From Cyanophora paradoxa (Eukaryota > Glaucocystophyceae > Cyanophorales > Cyanophoraceae), in NCBI GenBank assembly GCA_004431415.1, contig QPMI01000667.1:1-64000 (forward strand): a stretch of 64,000 bases of DNA. Direction: 5' to 3'. The translations under genes were made by a program, and so were the position numbers. Positions 43,401 to 54,556 of the stretch are shown here, piece by piece (position 1 is the stretch's first letter; every line of letters starts with the position of its first letter). The notes below the pieces were generated by a model. It saw nothing but the letters and a program-made list of their open reading frames with translations. It ran no database searches and was not told where the DNA came from.

Positions 43401-45945
43401 TCACGGGGCGGGACTGGCCCCGGGGCTGGGGCCGGGGCTGGGGCCGGCGGGGCGGGGGCGGGGGCTTGGGCGGGGCACGGGGATGGGGGCGGTGGGGGCG
43501 CGGGCGGCGAGGTGGGCGAGGAAGGGGCAGGCGGGGCGGTGCGCGAGGGGCGAGAGGGCGCGGGAGAGCAGGATGCGGGTCGGGCAGGGCTTGAGGAGCG
43601 CGTCGCTGAAGCCGCCGGCCATGCACCGCGCCCGCGTCGACGCGCAGAGGCCGCGCTGCCGCCCCGCGCAACGCGTCAGCGGCCCGGCGGCGCACGGGCT
43701 CGAGCCGGGCGCTGGCCACTGACCTCCACGCCACGATGTTCTTCGGAGGCGGCGCGCCCGGCCCGGCGGCGGAGGCGGCCTCGTCGGCGCGCATCTCCCG
43801 TATCGCCTCCTGCCGGCCGGCGGCCTCAGAGGGGGTGGCGTTGGGAAGGAGGGGGGGGGGGGAAGAGGGGGGGGAGGGGGCCGAGGCCCGGGGCGCACGT
43901 GGCCGGTGAGGCGGGGCATGTCGAGATCGAGGACGACGGCGTCGTAGGCGCGCGCCCGCGTCGCCTCGAGGGCCGCCCGCCCGTCGGGGGCCAGGTCCAG
44001 GCGCCCCCCGGGGCCACAGACGACCGGGCCGAAGATGCGCTTGGCGATGAGCCGGTTCAGCGGCTGCGAGGCGGAGCGCGGCTCAGAGCGGGAGGAGAGA
44101 GAGCTGGTGCATGGCGCGGGGTGCGCGCCTCGTCGTCCGCGATCAGCACGCGGAAGCCGCAGGTGCAGGGCCCCAGGGCCGCCCCGCCCCCCGCCCGCCC
44201 GGCCGCGGCGGCGGCGGCGGCGAGGGGCTCGCCCCATCGAGGGCGCGGTGCTCGCCAGGACGGCGGGGCCGGGAGGGGCCGGGAGAAGGGGAGGCCCCGG
44301 GGTGGGCGGCGACAGGGCCTCGAGGGCCGGCGACGGGACCGGGGCCGGCGTGAAGACGGACGGCAGCTCGTAGCCGTCGAGCTGCGGCTGCGGCTCCGGG
44401 GCCGTGATCGTGATGGCGGCGTCCACCGCGTCCACCTCCTCCTCCTCCGGGCGCCCTCGTCGGAGAGCTCGCGGAGGCCGCCGCTCGCCTCCAGCGCCTC
44501 CCGCAGGCGCGCCCGCGACTGCCCGCCCTCCCCAGGTCCACCGTCGCCCGCCGCCCCCGCACCCGCCTCCCGGCGGCGCCCCCCGCGATGGCGGCGCCCC
44601 GGGGCACGGGCTGCGCGCCCGGCGCCTCGGCGGCGGCGGCAGCGAGGAGGAGCGACGCGCTGAAGGCGGGGGCCGACTCCGAGAGACGCAACGGCACCCG
44701 CGGCGGGGTAGCCGTCTCGGGGGCGAGCGGGGGAGGCGGGGGCGGGGCGGCCCCCCCGGGGGGGCTCGTGGGCGGCGACTCGGGGCGCGGGGCCGGAGCG
44801 GGAGGCGGGGGCGGGGAGGGCGCGAGGCCAGCCTGGCGGAGCTGGGCGGAGAGGGCGGAGAGTGGAGAGGGGGCCTTCCGCGGCGGCGCCCCCGCCTGCC
44901 TCCCCAGCGGCTCCCCCACCCGCTCCAGACACGCTGCTCGCTCCCGTGAGGGGCCGTTTCTGGGGCGGGCGATGCGGGCGGCGGGGCGAGCTCGAGCTCG
45001 GAGCGCACCACTGGAGAGCGGGCAGGGCTCGGGTGCGTGGCCCTCGGGGCTCGGCGGGGGCGCGGGGGCCCCGCGCGCTCCCGCAAAGGCGAAGCCCGGG
45101 AGCGGGCCAAGGGAGAGCGCTGCCCCGCCCAGCAGCCCGTCCGCCTCGGAGGAGGAGGCTTTCGCAACCGGGGCAGCGGCGGGGGCGGGAGCGGGGGTGG
45201 GGGCGGGGGCGCAGGGGAGCGGGCGGAGGGCGCGCGGCCGAAGCGCCGGGGCGCCCAGCGCCGGCTCCGAGGAGCAAGGGCGACCGTCATAAGAAGGCGG
45301 GCGAGGGCTGGCGCTCGAGGTACGGGGGACGGGCTCGGGGGGTACCACCGCGAGGCGGCGGGGGGTACCCCCGTCGGCGTCGATGTCGGAGGGGGTGGGG
45401 GAGGCGCAGGAGCTGGGTGCGGCGGAGCGGGAGAGCTTGAGCATGTCAGGCAGCGCAGGCTCCGAGAGGTTGCGGCGGAAGCCTGCGGGGCGTCGGATCA
45501 GGCCGGACGAGGTCGGGGGGGGCAGAGGGGCGGGGGGGGGACCGGGGGCGGGGGCGCGGGGGCGCGGGGAGCAGGCGGCGACGAGGCGGGACACTGTCTC
45601 CGCGAGGTCCTCGTCGCTGAAGGCCACCTCGGGGCCCGCCAGGTACAGCGCCCGCGGCCCGAAGGACCCCCGAAGGCCCCGCGGCGACCCCGAGGCCCGC
45701 GCCGCCCCCGGGGCCCTCCCCAGGCCTGGCGCCGGCCCCGGGCGGGCGGCGGCCAGGCTCGGGGGCATCTGGAAGGTCGGCTGGCCGCCACGGGCACCGG
45801 CAACGATGTCTCGCCCCATCGGCCCCAGAGCGTGTGCTGCCGCTGTGATCATGATTAGGAGGAGCAAGGATCGCGCAAAACGGGGCCGTGGCCATGGGGG
45901 CGCTAGGTCTTCATAGTATTTCGACGCACCGGTTGCCATTTGCAT
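43401..45945 (-). CDS. Response-regulator receiver-domain protein with long disordered N-terminus
   Basis: Two-component-type phosphoacceptor. Start is ATG 45945 or 45939. The N-terminus has one hydrophobic helix after basic residues (ARSLLLLIMITAAAHALG), possibly an anchor or leader. About 500 low-complexity Pro/Ala/Ser residues follow. The receiver domain is C-terminal: FRVLIADDE (acidic pocket) joined across a GC-donor intron to PLNRLIAKRIFG, then YDAVVLDLDMPRLTG (phosphoacceptor Asp), EAIREMRADE, PPPKNI joined to RGLCASTRARCMAGGFSDALLKP (conserved Lys). The tail is Pro-rich and stops at 43401. All three key positions (DD, D, K) are present, so phosphorylation is plausible. No kinase or DNA-binding output domain is visible. 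The exons between 44600 and 44100 change frame by splicing and their limits are approximate. Confidence 0.75.
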
Positions 45946-46662
45946 CGATCTCGGCTCTGGAAGCGAATCACACACTTGGCAGCGTCGATGCGTAAAGTCG
46001 CGCACGTCGCGCAGGTTTTAGAGCCTGACACTGCGCGAGTCGATCGCTGTCACTTCGGCACTTCGGTCATGATGATCAGCGGAGCTGCAGGCAAGGCAAC
46101 ACAGCCCTTCCACCGAACTGTGTAATGATCACGGTATCGATCACCGTTGTATACGATCTGGCAAGCGCTCTCACTCGAGGCCTCGGGGATTGCGCATGCT
46201 TGCCATATGCATTGCTATGCGATGAACATGAGCTGCGCATGCAGCTGTCGTGGATGGCGCCGCCGACGCCGCTGCAATCGCTTTCTTGGAGTCCGCGCAA
46301 GCGCTAGCAAGTGACAGTGATGTGCGATCGCCGCGGTCCGGCCCGGCCCGGCGCGGCGCGGCGCCACGCGCGCGCGCAGCTCCGGCAGTTAGCGCTTGGG
46401 TACCCCACCGGCTTCCCGAATCCCGAAGTTCCCGCGGCGCGCCTCTTCGCGTGTAGCGTCGCGTAGAGCTCCGTGTGTTCGGCACTGTTCGCATGCGTGT
46501 GTTCACGCCAACTTCACGCGATCGCGAAATGTCGTCCGGCTAGAAAGGCACTAAAACTTCTAAAAGTCGAGAACCTCTAGATCTGCTGATGATTTTTTAG
46601 TGCCATGATCTGCCGAGAAGTCGGCGAGAACCTCTAGATCTGTAGAGGAGGGTAGCGGGCCT
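45946..46662. other. Intergenic region
   Basis: 717 bases between two tandem minus-strand genes. AGCGCTAGC lies at 46300-46308. The phrase GAACCTCTAGATCTG occurs near 46569 and 46629, flanking GCCATGATCTGCCGAGAAG. No gene recognised; the receiver gene's promoter lies at the right end only if its ATG is correct. Confidence 0.5.
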
Positions 46663-48460
46663 TCATCGACATATGTAGGAGAAGGACATCGCACCCCCCA
46701 CGCCATACCCGTTCTCCGCCGCCGGGGCCCGCGGCGGGGTACCCGCACCGATCTCCCGCGGCGGGGTACCCGCGCCGGGCTCCGGGGCCCTGCCGCCGCC
46801 GGCGCGCCCCGGCGGGGTCTCGCCCCGCGGCTGCGGCGCGGGCCCGGGCGGGGCGCGCTCGGCGCCGGAGTCGCCGGCCTCGCCGCCCTCGCCGCCCTCG
46901 CCAGCGTCGTCGCCGTCGCCGAAGAGCGCGGCCGCCACGTCCGAGCCGCCGAGCAGCGCCGCCGAGCGGTGGATCAGCTGCCGCGCGTTGAGGATCAGGT
47001 GCTCCGACCCGTGTCCTCCTCTGCGCGCGCCGCCCCGCCGGCCCGCCGTCAGCGCCGCGAGCCGCGCGCGGGGAGGGGCGGGCGCACTGGCCGCTCGGCT
47101 CGGCTCGAGGAGGATCGCCTCCACGGCCTCCCGCAGCTCCTCCCGCACCTTGCCCAGCTCCTCAGCCTGCCCGCCCCGCACCCGCACCCGCCCGCGCTCA
47201 GCCGGCCCGCAGCGTCCGGGGGCGGGCCGGGGCGGCGGGGGCGCACGAGGCGCATGAGGCCGAGGGCGAGGGTGCCGCCCTCGTTGTGCGAGGAGACGGC
47301 GGCGCGAGTCTTCTCGAGGGTGCCGAGCGCCGCCGCCTCCCAGCGCCGCAGGCCGGCGATGCGGCGCTGCGGCCAGCGCGGGAAGCCGGCGAGCCGGCAC
47401 GCGCTCTTCAGCGTGGAGACAGACACCGAGAGGGCCGCCGCCGCCTCCACGATCGGCATCGAGAGGACCTGCGCCGCGCCTCGGCGGCGGTGGGCGGAGG
47501 GGCGGGGCGGGGGCGGCGCACGTCGGCGCGGGTGAGGCGGCGGGGCCCCCAGAACTCGCTGGGCTTTCCCTCGCCGCCGGGCGAGGAGAGGAACGCCGTC
47601 AACCGCGCCGAGTTGCAGTCCCGCGCCGGCGGCCCCCTCCCTGCCCCGCGCCCGCCCCGCACCCCGGCCCGGGGCACCCCCTGTCCGCCCCGCCATAGCG
47701 TCGGCCGGAGGAGGCGCGGGCGAAGGGCGGAACGGACCTCGGGCGCGGCCGCGGACGCCTCGCTCTTGCGGCGCTTCGGCGCCGAGGGCAGCACCGCGTC
47801 GCCCTCGGGGTCCCCGACTCCCCAGCGCGCCCCGCCCGCCCCCGCATCCCGCGGGTAAGGGCTGTGGAGCAGCGGAAGGGGATGATGGGCTGCGCCGTCC
47901 GAGGATGCGGCGGGCGGGGGGCCGGCGAGGGGGGAGGCGGCGCCCCAGTGCGGCGCGAAGGACGGCAGGGACGCGCCCGGCACGCCGGGGGCGGAGCTCC
48001 AGCCGGGAGGAACCCCGAACGCCGGCACCGGCGCCGAGTACGCGGCGCCCGATCCCCCTGGACCGCTGGGGTACGTGAACATGAAAGCCGGGTAGGACAT
48101 CCCGGGCTGCGGCTGGGGAAGAACGTATGGCGCGGAAAAGCCGTTGAGTGCTCCGTGGGAGCCGTGCGCGGGTATGGGGTTGGATGGGTCGTTCGCGGGG
48201 AGGGGGTTGGTGGAGGGGAAGTTGATCAAGGGTGGGGCGGAACCGCCGACGTGGAAGAGACGCTGCTCGGGAGAGACGACGGTGGGGATATTGCTTGACA
48301 AGAGAGTATTCGCGGCCAGGGCGCCCGTGGGCATTGCGTAGCCCGACGGGCCGGCCGCGACGTGCGGGATAGAGCCGGGATCCGGCGGACGGAGCTCTAT
48401 ATTCGAGTAAGGTGAAACGCCGTGCTGCTCGTCGTCGTTGCCCGAGGTGTGCCTTGACAT
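46663..48460 (-). CDS. RWP-RK-domain transcription factor
   Basis: RWP-RK proteins regulate nitrogen responses and gamete or egg-cell programmes in plants and algae. Start ATG 48460: MSRHTSGNDDEQHGVSPYSN. About 230 Pro/Gly/Ser-rich residues precede a basic patch (APKRRKSEAS). The DNA-binding domain begins LTRADVR and, after an intron, continues SMPIVEAAAALSVSVSTLK, SACRLAGFPRWPQRRIAGL. The signature normally reads RWPxRK; here it is RWPQRR, a conservative change. Downstream helices, VREELREAVEAILLE and LILNARQLIHRSAALLGG, are followed by an acidic Gly/Glu stretch and a repeat containing GAGTPPRE and GAGTPPRA. The stop is at 46663-46665. A long alternative frame overlaps it but lacks any family feature. 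Confidence 0.83.
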
Positions 48461-49146
48461 CGCTGATTATGAGCGTATGAGAGCCCCGCAAAAAGCTGGC
48501 GCTCCAGCTGCCAGGCCGAGGCCGTGCGCTCTCCAACACCAACACGGAGCAGCGCAACACGCTGCTGCTTCTGCGACGAAAGAGAAGAAGAGCTGTCGCC
48601 GAATTCGACAGGGCGCTCAGGAGCGCGCGGTCTTTTGGAGCGGCCTTTTCGAGTTGCTTCCTAAACGAGGACGATGGACGCGCCCGAACTCGAACCGCGC
48701 GATGCGACACGCCGATGGAAGCGGATGCTGATGCTTCCTTGCCGCCGGGGTACGTGTACCCCGCTGTATGACACGGCGGACAGTCACGCGCCAGCGCAGC
48801 GCAAGCGCCGCCGCAGCGCCGGCACAACGTCACCGCCGCATACGCAATTGCCGCTCTCTTGTGATCTTGCGCCGAATCTGGAGGCTCCGGCTCCCCTCGG
48901 CGGCCCCGCCTAGGCCTAGCCGCTGAGCGCTGCGCGCTAAGTATAGCGCTGCGCGCGCATCATGGCATGCAGTGCAGCCTAGCTGCTCCGGCAAGCTCCC
49001 CCCCGGTTGGTTAACGTTTAACCACCAACTTGGCAACCTTTCCGAAGTTCCGCTCACTTATATAATTACACAGTCTTTTGCGGCGCCAGTTAGCGCGCGC
49101 CGCAGCGGACCGGATAGAGGGCCGGGGCAACGTTCGCCAGCTGCAG

Positions 49147-49178
<32 letters not shown>

Positions 49179-49302
49179 ACCCACCCTTCGTTCACAGCGT
49201 CGTTGCGTGCACCGCAGAGTGTAGTGTACCCGCAGACGCGTGTCACAAGCCAAGACGCGTGTTCAGTGCAAGATTGACGGGCAGATTGCGACTCGGGGCA
49301 GG
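48461..49302. other. Intergenic region between tandem minus-strand genes
   Basis: 842 bases: promoter of the RWP-RK gene on the left and 3' end of the formyltransferase gene on the right. Includes CCTAGGCCTAGC at 48909-48920, a CTAG/GCGCGC-rich patch to 48985, TTGCCAAGTTG inverted at 49026, and a 30-base poly-C at 49149-49178. No gene recognised. Confidence 0.55.
49149..49178. repeat. Poly-C tract (30 nt)
   Basis: Thirty consecutive C, 125-155 bases past the stop of the formyltransferase gene; on that gene's sense strand it reads poly-G. Confidence 0.95.
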
Positions 49303-50791
49303 CTACGAGGAGGATGGGGGCCGGCGGATGCCCTTGGCCTTGAAGCCGTTCCAGAAGGAGCGGGCGTCGGTGACCTTCTTGGAGGGGAGCTGCAGCTCCA
49401 GCACCTCGAGCACGCTCCCGTCGTCGCAGCGCAGCTGCAGCGCGTCGCCCCCCGGCGCCAGCGCCACCTCCAGCGGCCCCGCCCCCGCGAAGGCCGCCCC
49501 CGCCCCCGCCGGGCACCGCGTCGTCACGATCTTCACGTTCACCCTCTGCCGCCCGGGGGCCTCAGGCGCCGCCCGGGGGCCGGCGGGGCCCGCCGCAGCG
49601 CACCTCGCCCGCGATCTCGAGGTCCGTCTTGGTGCCCGGCCAGCCGGCGAACGCCTTCACCTGGGCGCGCGCGTCGCGTCGGGCCCGAGGCGCGCGGGCG
49701 GGGCCCCGGGGCACAGGCGGACCTTGTTGTGGAGGGCGCGCGCGGGGCCCGCGAAGCTCAGCGTCGCCTCCGCCGACGAGAGCTTCGCCGCGTGGCTCAC
49801 CTGCGCGTCCTCCTGCGTACCCCCCGCTCGCTTGCGGTACTCCGGAGGAAGAGGGGGAGGGGGGTGCGCGCCTGCTCGCGGAAGGAGGCGGAGCCGTCGA
49901 AGACAGAGGGGAGGGAGCGGACGAGGAGGCGGGAGCCCATGTCGAAGAGCAGCTCGAGCAGCTCTGCGGGGCGCCTCCGCGCGCGTGGGCCCAGGGGTGC
50001 GCGGAAGCGGGAGGCGGGGAGGCGGACCGGGGGCCTTCATGTCCTCGGGCATGGGGATGCGCTCCTGGGCGAGGATGGGCCCGGCGTCCATCTTCTTGAC
50101 CGTGAGGAGCACCGTCACGCCCGTCTCCGCGTCGCCCTTCTCCACGCACCGCTGCCGCCGCGAGGTGAGCCGGCGCGCAGCCGCGCCCCGGCGGAGGGCG
50201 CACGGGAACGGGGGCGGCGCCGCGGTAGAGGGGAAGGAGGGAGGGGTGGATGTTGAGGGTGCCGTGGGGGGGTATGGAGAGGAAGGCATCGGGGAGGACG
50301 CAGCCGTAGGCGGCGGTGACGCAGAGGTCGGGGCGCCAGGAGCGGAGCTCCTCGAGGAAGGCCTCGTCGCGCGCCGAGGGCGGCGTCAGCACCGGCAGGC
50401 CCCGCTCCAGCGCCAGCGCGTGCACGGCCGAGTTGACGAGCTTCTGCCCGCGCCCCGACGCCGCCGGCGGCTGGCTCACCACCCCCACGACGTCCGCCGC
50501 GACGCTCTGCGACTCCAGCTCGCTCATGATCACCTCAAGCGACCGCGCCGCGACCGGCGGCGTGCCCAGGAAGACGACCCGCTTGCGCTCGCCCGACGCC
50601 AGCACCGAGAAGCGCGCCTCCCCCGACGACGGCCAAGACCCCCTGCCCTTCATCGTCGAGGCCGCTGACAGCCGCAGCCGCGAGCCGAAGAAGCTCGGGC
50701 TTCGCACGGCCACGAGCGAAGCTCGCTGCTGCGCCAGCGCCGCGGCAGAGAACGCGACGGCAGCCCTCGACGAGCTGACTATCACCGCCAT
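49303..50791 (-). CDS. FMT: Methionyl-tRNA formyltransferase, organelle type
   Basis: Transfers a formyl group from 10-formyltetrahydrofolate to initiator Met-tRNA for plastid or mitochondrial translation. Start ATG 50791 (MAVIVSSSRAAVAFSAAALA), a Ser/Ala-rich leader of about 70 residues typical of transit peptides. The catalytic domain begins RVVFLGTPPVAARSLEVI, followed by QPPAASGRGQKLVNSAVHAL (folate-site region), DLCVTAAYGCVLPDAFLS and the active-site block LNIHPSLLPLYRGAAP. After an intron, DAETGVTVLLTVKKMDAGPI carries the Glu/Asp loop. The C-terminal OB-fold-like domain ends LEVLELQLPSKKVTDARSF; the stop is at 49303-49305. Introns between 50200 and 49560 have donors such as GTGCGCCC. 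Shares a promoter region with the START gene. Confidence 0.9.
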
Positions 50792-51124
50792 CTTAAACGC
50801 GCAATGTGCTGTCTCCGCTCGCCGTCCGCCGCGCGCGCCAAAGCCCGAATCTAAACCGATGAGCGCCCCGGAGATGGGCACGGCAAAGAAAGCGCGCACC
50901 AGCCTCAGTACCGGTTATCATAAGCGAGGAGCCGGCAGCGTCGGAAGCTTGCCGCCGGAATGCCGCCGTTTCTGGGTATAGCGGCTCGGAAAGAAAAAAA
51001 GGGCGTCCGCGGCCCCAGCTGCAGGGCCCGAGCACAGTACGCAGCATCCCGCGGAGGAGTTCCGCGCATCTAGCCCGCCAGTTCGGCACGCAGATTGAGG
51101 CGCGCGCACACTTTTGTCATTACT
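50792..51124. promoter_or_regulatory. Bidirectional promoter region (formyltransferase / START protein)
   Basis: 333 bases between divergent start codons, the longest of the eight head-to-head gaps. Nothing specific seen apart from a poly-A patch at about 50990. Confidence 0.5.
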
Positions 51125-53399
51125 ATGGTTTGCGGCTGCTGCAAGAAGACGGTGAAAGAGGCATGGAATCCTCCGAAGACGGGCCCTCCGCCTCGAAGGC
51201 CAGGTGCCCTCTTCACGCTCATTGCCTGTCTCTTTGGCCCTGATGCGACGCTCAGACTCCGACCCGCGTGGCATGAGGGCTGAGATGCAGCCGCCACAGC
51301 CCGCGATGATAAACGTGCGCTGATCAGCGAATTATTCCCGCGCGCTGTCCGCCGTCGTCGACGCCGCCCACAGAAGCATCCGGCGGACACGAGACCAGTC
51401 CAGTTGGGGCACCCAAGCATGCCGTCAGCCAAGCCCATACCTTCCGTACGAGTCTCTACCGAATCGGCCCTCACCGTCAGCTTCGAGCGCCAGCGACTAG
51501 GTCCGTTCGGAGGTTTCTGGGTCACGCGCGTGCTCGCTGAGCGAGCCCGACGGCGTACCTCAGACAAGTGCGATGTGCCGCCGGTAACGCCTAGGGTGCG
51601 CGGCCGTGCCCGGCGCGGGCGGCGGGGGCCGGCCTGACGCCCCGCAGATGATGGTGGAGGACGTGGAGCTGAAGGGCTGCTACGAGGCGGACGAGCTGGA
51701 CGCGCCCGTCGTATTCTGCGTCGGTGGGATGACCCCGCGGCGCTCGATGGCCCCGCGCCCCATCGATGCCGACCCGATGCCGCCACCTCCGCCCCGCTTC
51801 GACGCCGACGCGACCCCGCGCCGCTACGAGGACGACGTCCGCCTGCCCCGTCCCGCCCCAGCGCCGGCGCCCGCCGCTGACGCGCGCTCCGGGCCGCAGG
51901 ACGACTCCTCGGCTGGCTTCTCGCCCGTCTCCCCGGCGGGGCTCCCCGAGGCCCACTCCGCGACCCCCGTCAAGCGTGCGCAGCCGCGCCCGGCCTACGC
52001 CCCGCCCCGCCCCGCCCGCGCCGAGCGCGCCGCCCGCAGAGGACTTTGGGGCGATTGCGGAGGGGCGGAGGGCGAGCGCGGGCGCGCTGCACGCGGCAGC
52101 TGCGGCCGACCCGCAGGCGGTCGAGGAGGCGGCTGCGCGGCGGGGCAGCCTGCGGGGCGGGCCCATCCCGCCCACCGTGATGCCGTACAACCTGCCTATC
52201 TGCACGGGCCACAACGAGAACGAGGACCGGACCGTGCAGGCGATGTTCTCCTTCGCCAACGAGGACGGTGCGCGCCGCCCGGCCGCGCCCCTCCCCCATC
52301 GCCCTCGCGCCCCGGCGATCCTCTCGGGCCTCCCCCAGGCTGGACCTTTGCGAAGGAGCAGGGCGGGATGCGGGCGTACAAGCGCTGGTCGGACATCCAC
52401 GCGCACGGGAACCACGGGCCCCTCATCCTCGTCAAGAGTCCGCCCCGCCCCGCCCCGTCCACACCCCCGCCCCCTCCTCCCCGCCAGTCGCCCAGCTCAC
52501 CCCCCCCCGCAGCCGTGACAGTCATCAACGCCAACCGGAAGCAGCTCTGGCGCTTCTTCTCCGTGCGCCCCGCCTCGCCCCCGCCCTCTGAACCCCTCGC
52601 CCCGCCTGCTGACGGGGGCGGGGGCCGGCAGGAGTACCCCTCGTGCATCTCGGAGTGCTACGAGACGTTCAGGAAGGGCCACATTGTCGAGCGCATTCGC
52701 AGCGCCCCCTGGGACCTGCACGAGGCACGCCCGCCTCTCGCCCCGCGCCGCCCCCGCATCCGAGCCCGCGCGCCCCGCGCCGAGCAGGTCCGCTACATGG
52801 AGATCAAGTACCCCTTCCCCCTCTCGAACCGCGACTCGATCATCTCCTCCATCGTCCGCGTCGTCGTGCGCGCCCCGCGCCCGGGCGGGGGCCGGTGCGC
52901 CCGGGCGCCGCCTGATCGCGCGCTGCGCCGGCAGGACGACCACTTTGTGATGGCGAACCTGGAGGCGCTGCGGCCGGACCTGCCCCCCAAGCGCGGCCTC
53001 GTCCGCGCCTCCGTCCAGCGTCCGCCCCCGCCGCCCCGCTCCGCTCCGCGCAGCAGGCGCTCGCTGACCTCGGCCTCGCCCGGCAGTCTCCGGGTACGTC
53101 GGGATGCCGCTGCCCGAGGACAGCTCCAAGACCATCCTCATCTCCGTCCTCCACACCGACTCCAAGGCGCGCCGGCCCGCCCCGCCCCGAGCCCCCCGCC
53201 CTCGCACTCACCCCCGTGCAGTTCGACATCCCCATCCCCGCCGAGAAGCTCATGAGCGAGCAGGTGCCCTCCCCGGGGCCGCCCGCCTCGACCCCGCTGA
53301 GGCAGGGCGGGCGCGCAGGTCAAGCACTCGTTCGACCTCGCCCGCGTGAAGGCCGCCATCGAGAAGCGCGTCGCCGCCGGCCAGCTCCCCGCCGACTGA
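51125..53399 (+). CDS. START-domain lipid-transfer protein
   Basis: START domains bind one lipid or sterol and move it between membranes. Proposed start ATG 51125 (MVCGCCKKTVKEAW), a cysteine-rich N-terminus suited to palmitoylation. Small exons then lead in phase to MMVEDVELKGCYEADELDA (51650) and a Pro-rich region. The START domain follows: WTFAKEQGGMRAYKRWSD, TVTVINANRKQLWRFFS, EYPSCISECYETFRKGHIVE, VRYMEIKYPFPLSNRDSI, DDHFVMANLEALRPDLPPK, LSGYVGMPLPEDSSKTILIS, and a final helix DLARVKAAIEKRVAAG. 'YPFPLSNRD' is diagnostic of the phosphatidylcholine-transfer-like branch. At least ten introns, with donors GTGCGC, GTCCGCC, GCACGCC and GCGCGCC. A 63-nt in-frame segment at about 51511-51573 may be intron or coding. 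Stop 53397-53399. Confidence 0.85.
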
Positions 53400-53871
53400 C
53401 CCCGCCCGCCCCGCTCGATCATCTCTCCGCTTGTCCGCCCCGCCCCAGTCGGCGGAGTTGCCTAGGCCACCATCATCTCCCGCTCAGCTTAGCCAGGTAT
53501 ACGTAGGGCCAACCCACATAAGAGCGCGCAGATTATGCGCGATATCTCCGTCCGTTTATTGTTGTCTCTTGTTTCAAACGTAGTATTCACAACAGGCCAT
53601 ACCTATCGATATCGAATTGAATTTCTGGCAGCGCCCTCCTGCTGCGAAGCCAACGACACTGCCGGCGCGAAGTCGTACCGTAGTACTCCAGACATGTTTT
53701 GCAAGCACTGCGGCATGTCACAGTGCTCCGCTGGATGCGTCGCTTTCGACCAGCGCTAGCCGGACCGTAGTCGAGCGATGAGCGACCGCCGGGCGCGCGC
53801 AGCCGCCGCGCGGCCGCGCACGCATCCCTTCCATGGATGTCAATGAGCCGAGTACTCCTTGGCGGCACGCT
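53400..53871. other. Convergent 3' spacer
   Basis: 472 bases between the START gene (+) and the Pkr1-like gene (-). CCTAGGC at 53460; AGCGCTAGC at 53752-53760, about 110 bases past the Pkr1-like stop. No gene seen. Confidence 0.5.
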
Positions 53872-54320
53872 TCATTCCGTCTTCTTCGCCGCCCGAGCGC
53901 CCGCAGCATCGCCTCCCGCTGCCGCACTCGTGCCCGCAGCTGCGTCCGCCGCGGCAGGCGCTGCAGGCGCTGGCTGAACCTTGGCCAGCTCGAGCATGAA
54001 CCTTTCCGGCGCGCGCTGTGTGAGCGATGGGGCATTCGCTACAGCGGCGGCGCTTGCGCGGGCGGCACGAACCAGTTGACAGAGAGCGCGAGGCCCACGA
54101 CGAGGAAGAGCACGACGTACACGTGATACGAGAACGTGCCGGACCACCACATGCACGCGAGGCACAGCAGAATGCCGACGAAGACCTGCGGCGCGACGCG
54201 TCGGCGGCGCGCGGAGCGGCCGGGAGCGCTTCGACGCACCTTGTTCAGAAACGGGAGGATGCCGGGCCCGATGCCGGGTTGCAGGAGCGTGTTCGCGAGG
54301 CGCTCGCCGAAGTCGGCCAT
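53872..54320 (-). CDS. Pkr1-like ER membrane protein (V-ATPase assembly type)
   Basis: Small two-helix membrane protein; yeast Pkr1 helps assemble the V-ATPase V0 sector in the ER. Start ATG 54320: MADFGERLANTLLQPGIGPG. An intron with donor GTGCGTC (about 54242) joins ILPFLNK to VFVGILLCLACMWWSG, the first membrane helix; the second is YHVYVVLFLVVGLALSVNWF. The pattern 'W...L..PG..P....' followed by two helices and SxNWF matches Pkr1. A second intron (about 54060-54015) joins the tail RAPERFMLELAKV, which ends AARAAKKTE in a lysine-rich ER-like terminus. About 110 residues; Pkr1 is of similar size. Divergently paired with the aminotransferase gene. Confidence 0.62.
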
Positions 54321-54556
54321 GTTGCGAGTGTCACAGCTGCTCGCGGATGTCTCCGGTGGATCAGAGCACAACTAGAGCGGAGCGTGAAAAGACCCGCGTT
54401 GGGTTCGGGGTTCAAGGGTGTCCGTCAGGGGTACCGTGAGATTCGGTGGTCAGAAGCGCATCCGAGTCTTTGGTTCGTTTGAGCTGTCCGCCGCGGGTTG
54501 AAATCGTCGCAGCTAACCAGCATCGCCCACCCGGCACCGCCGATCTATCGCGTCCC
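54321..54556. promoter_or_regulatory. Bidirectional promoter region (Pkr1-like / acetylornithine aminotransferase)
   Basis: 236 bases between divergent start codons; nothing specific seen. Confidence 0.5.

Noticed and set aside
47049-48833. A 594-codon minus-strand open frame overlapping the RWP-RK gene
   Set aside because: Out of frame with the recognised RWP-RK domain, low-complexity composition, no family motif; long open frames on wrong frames are expected at this G+C content.
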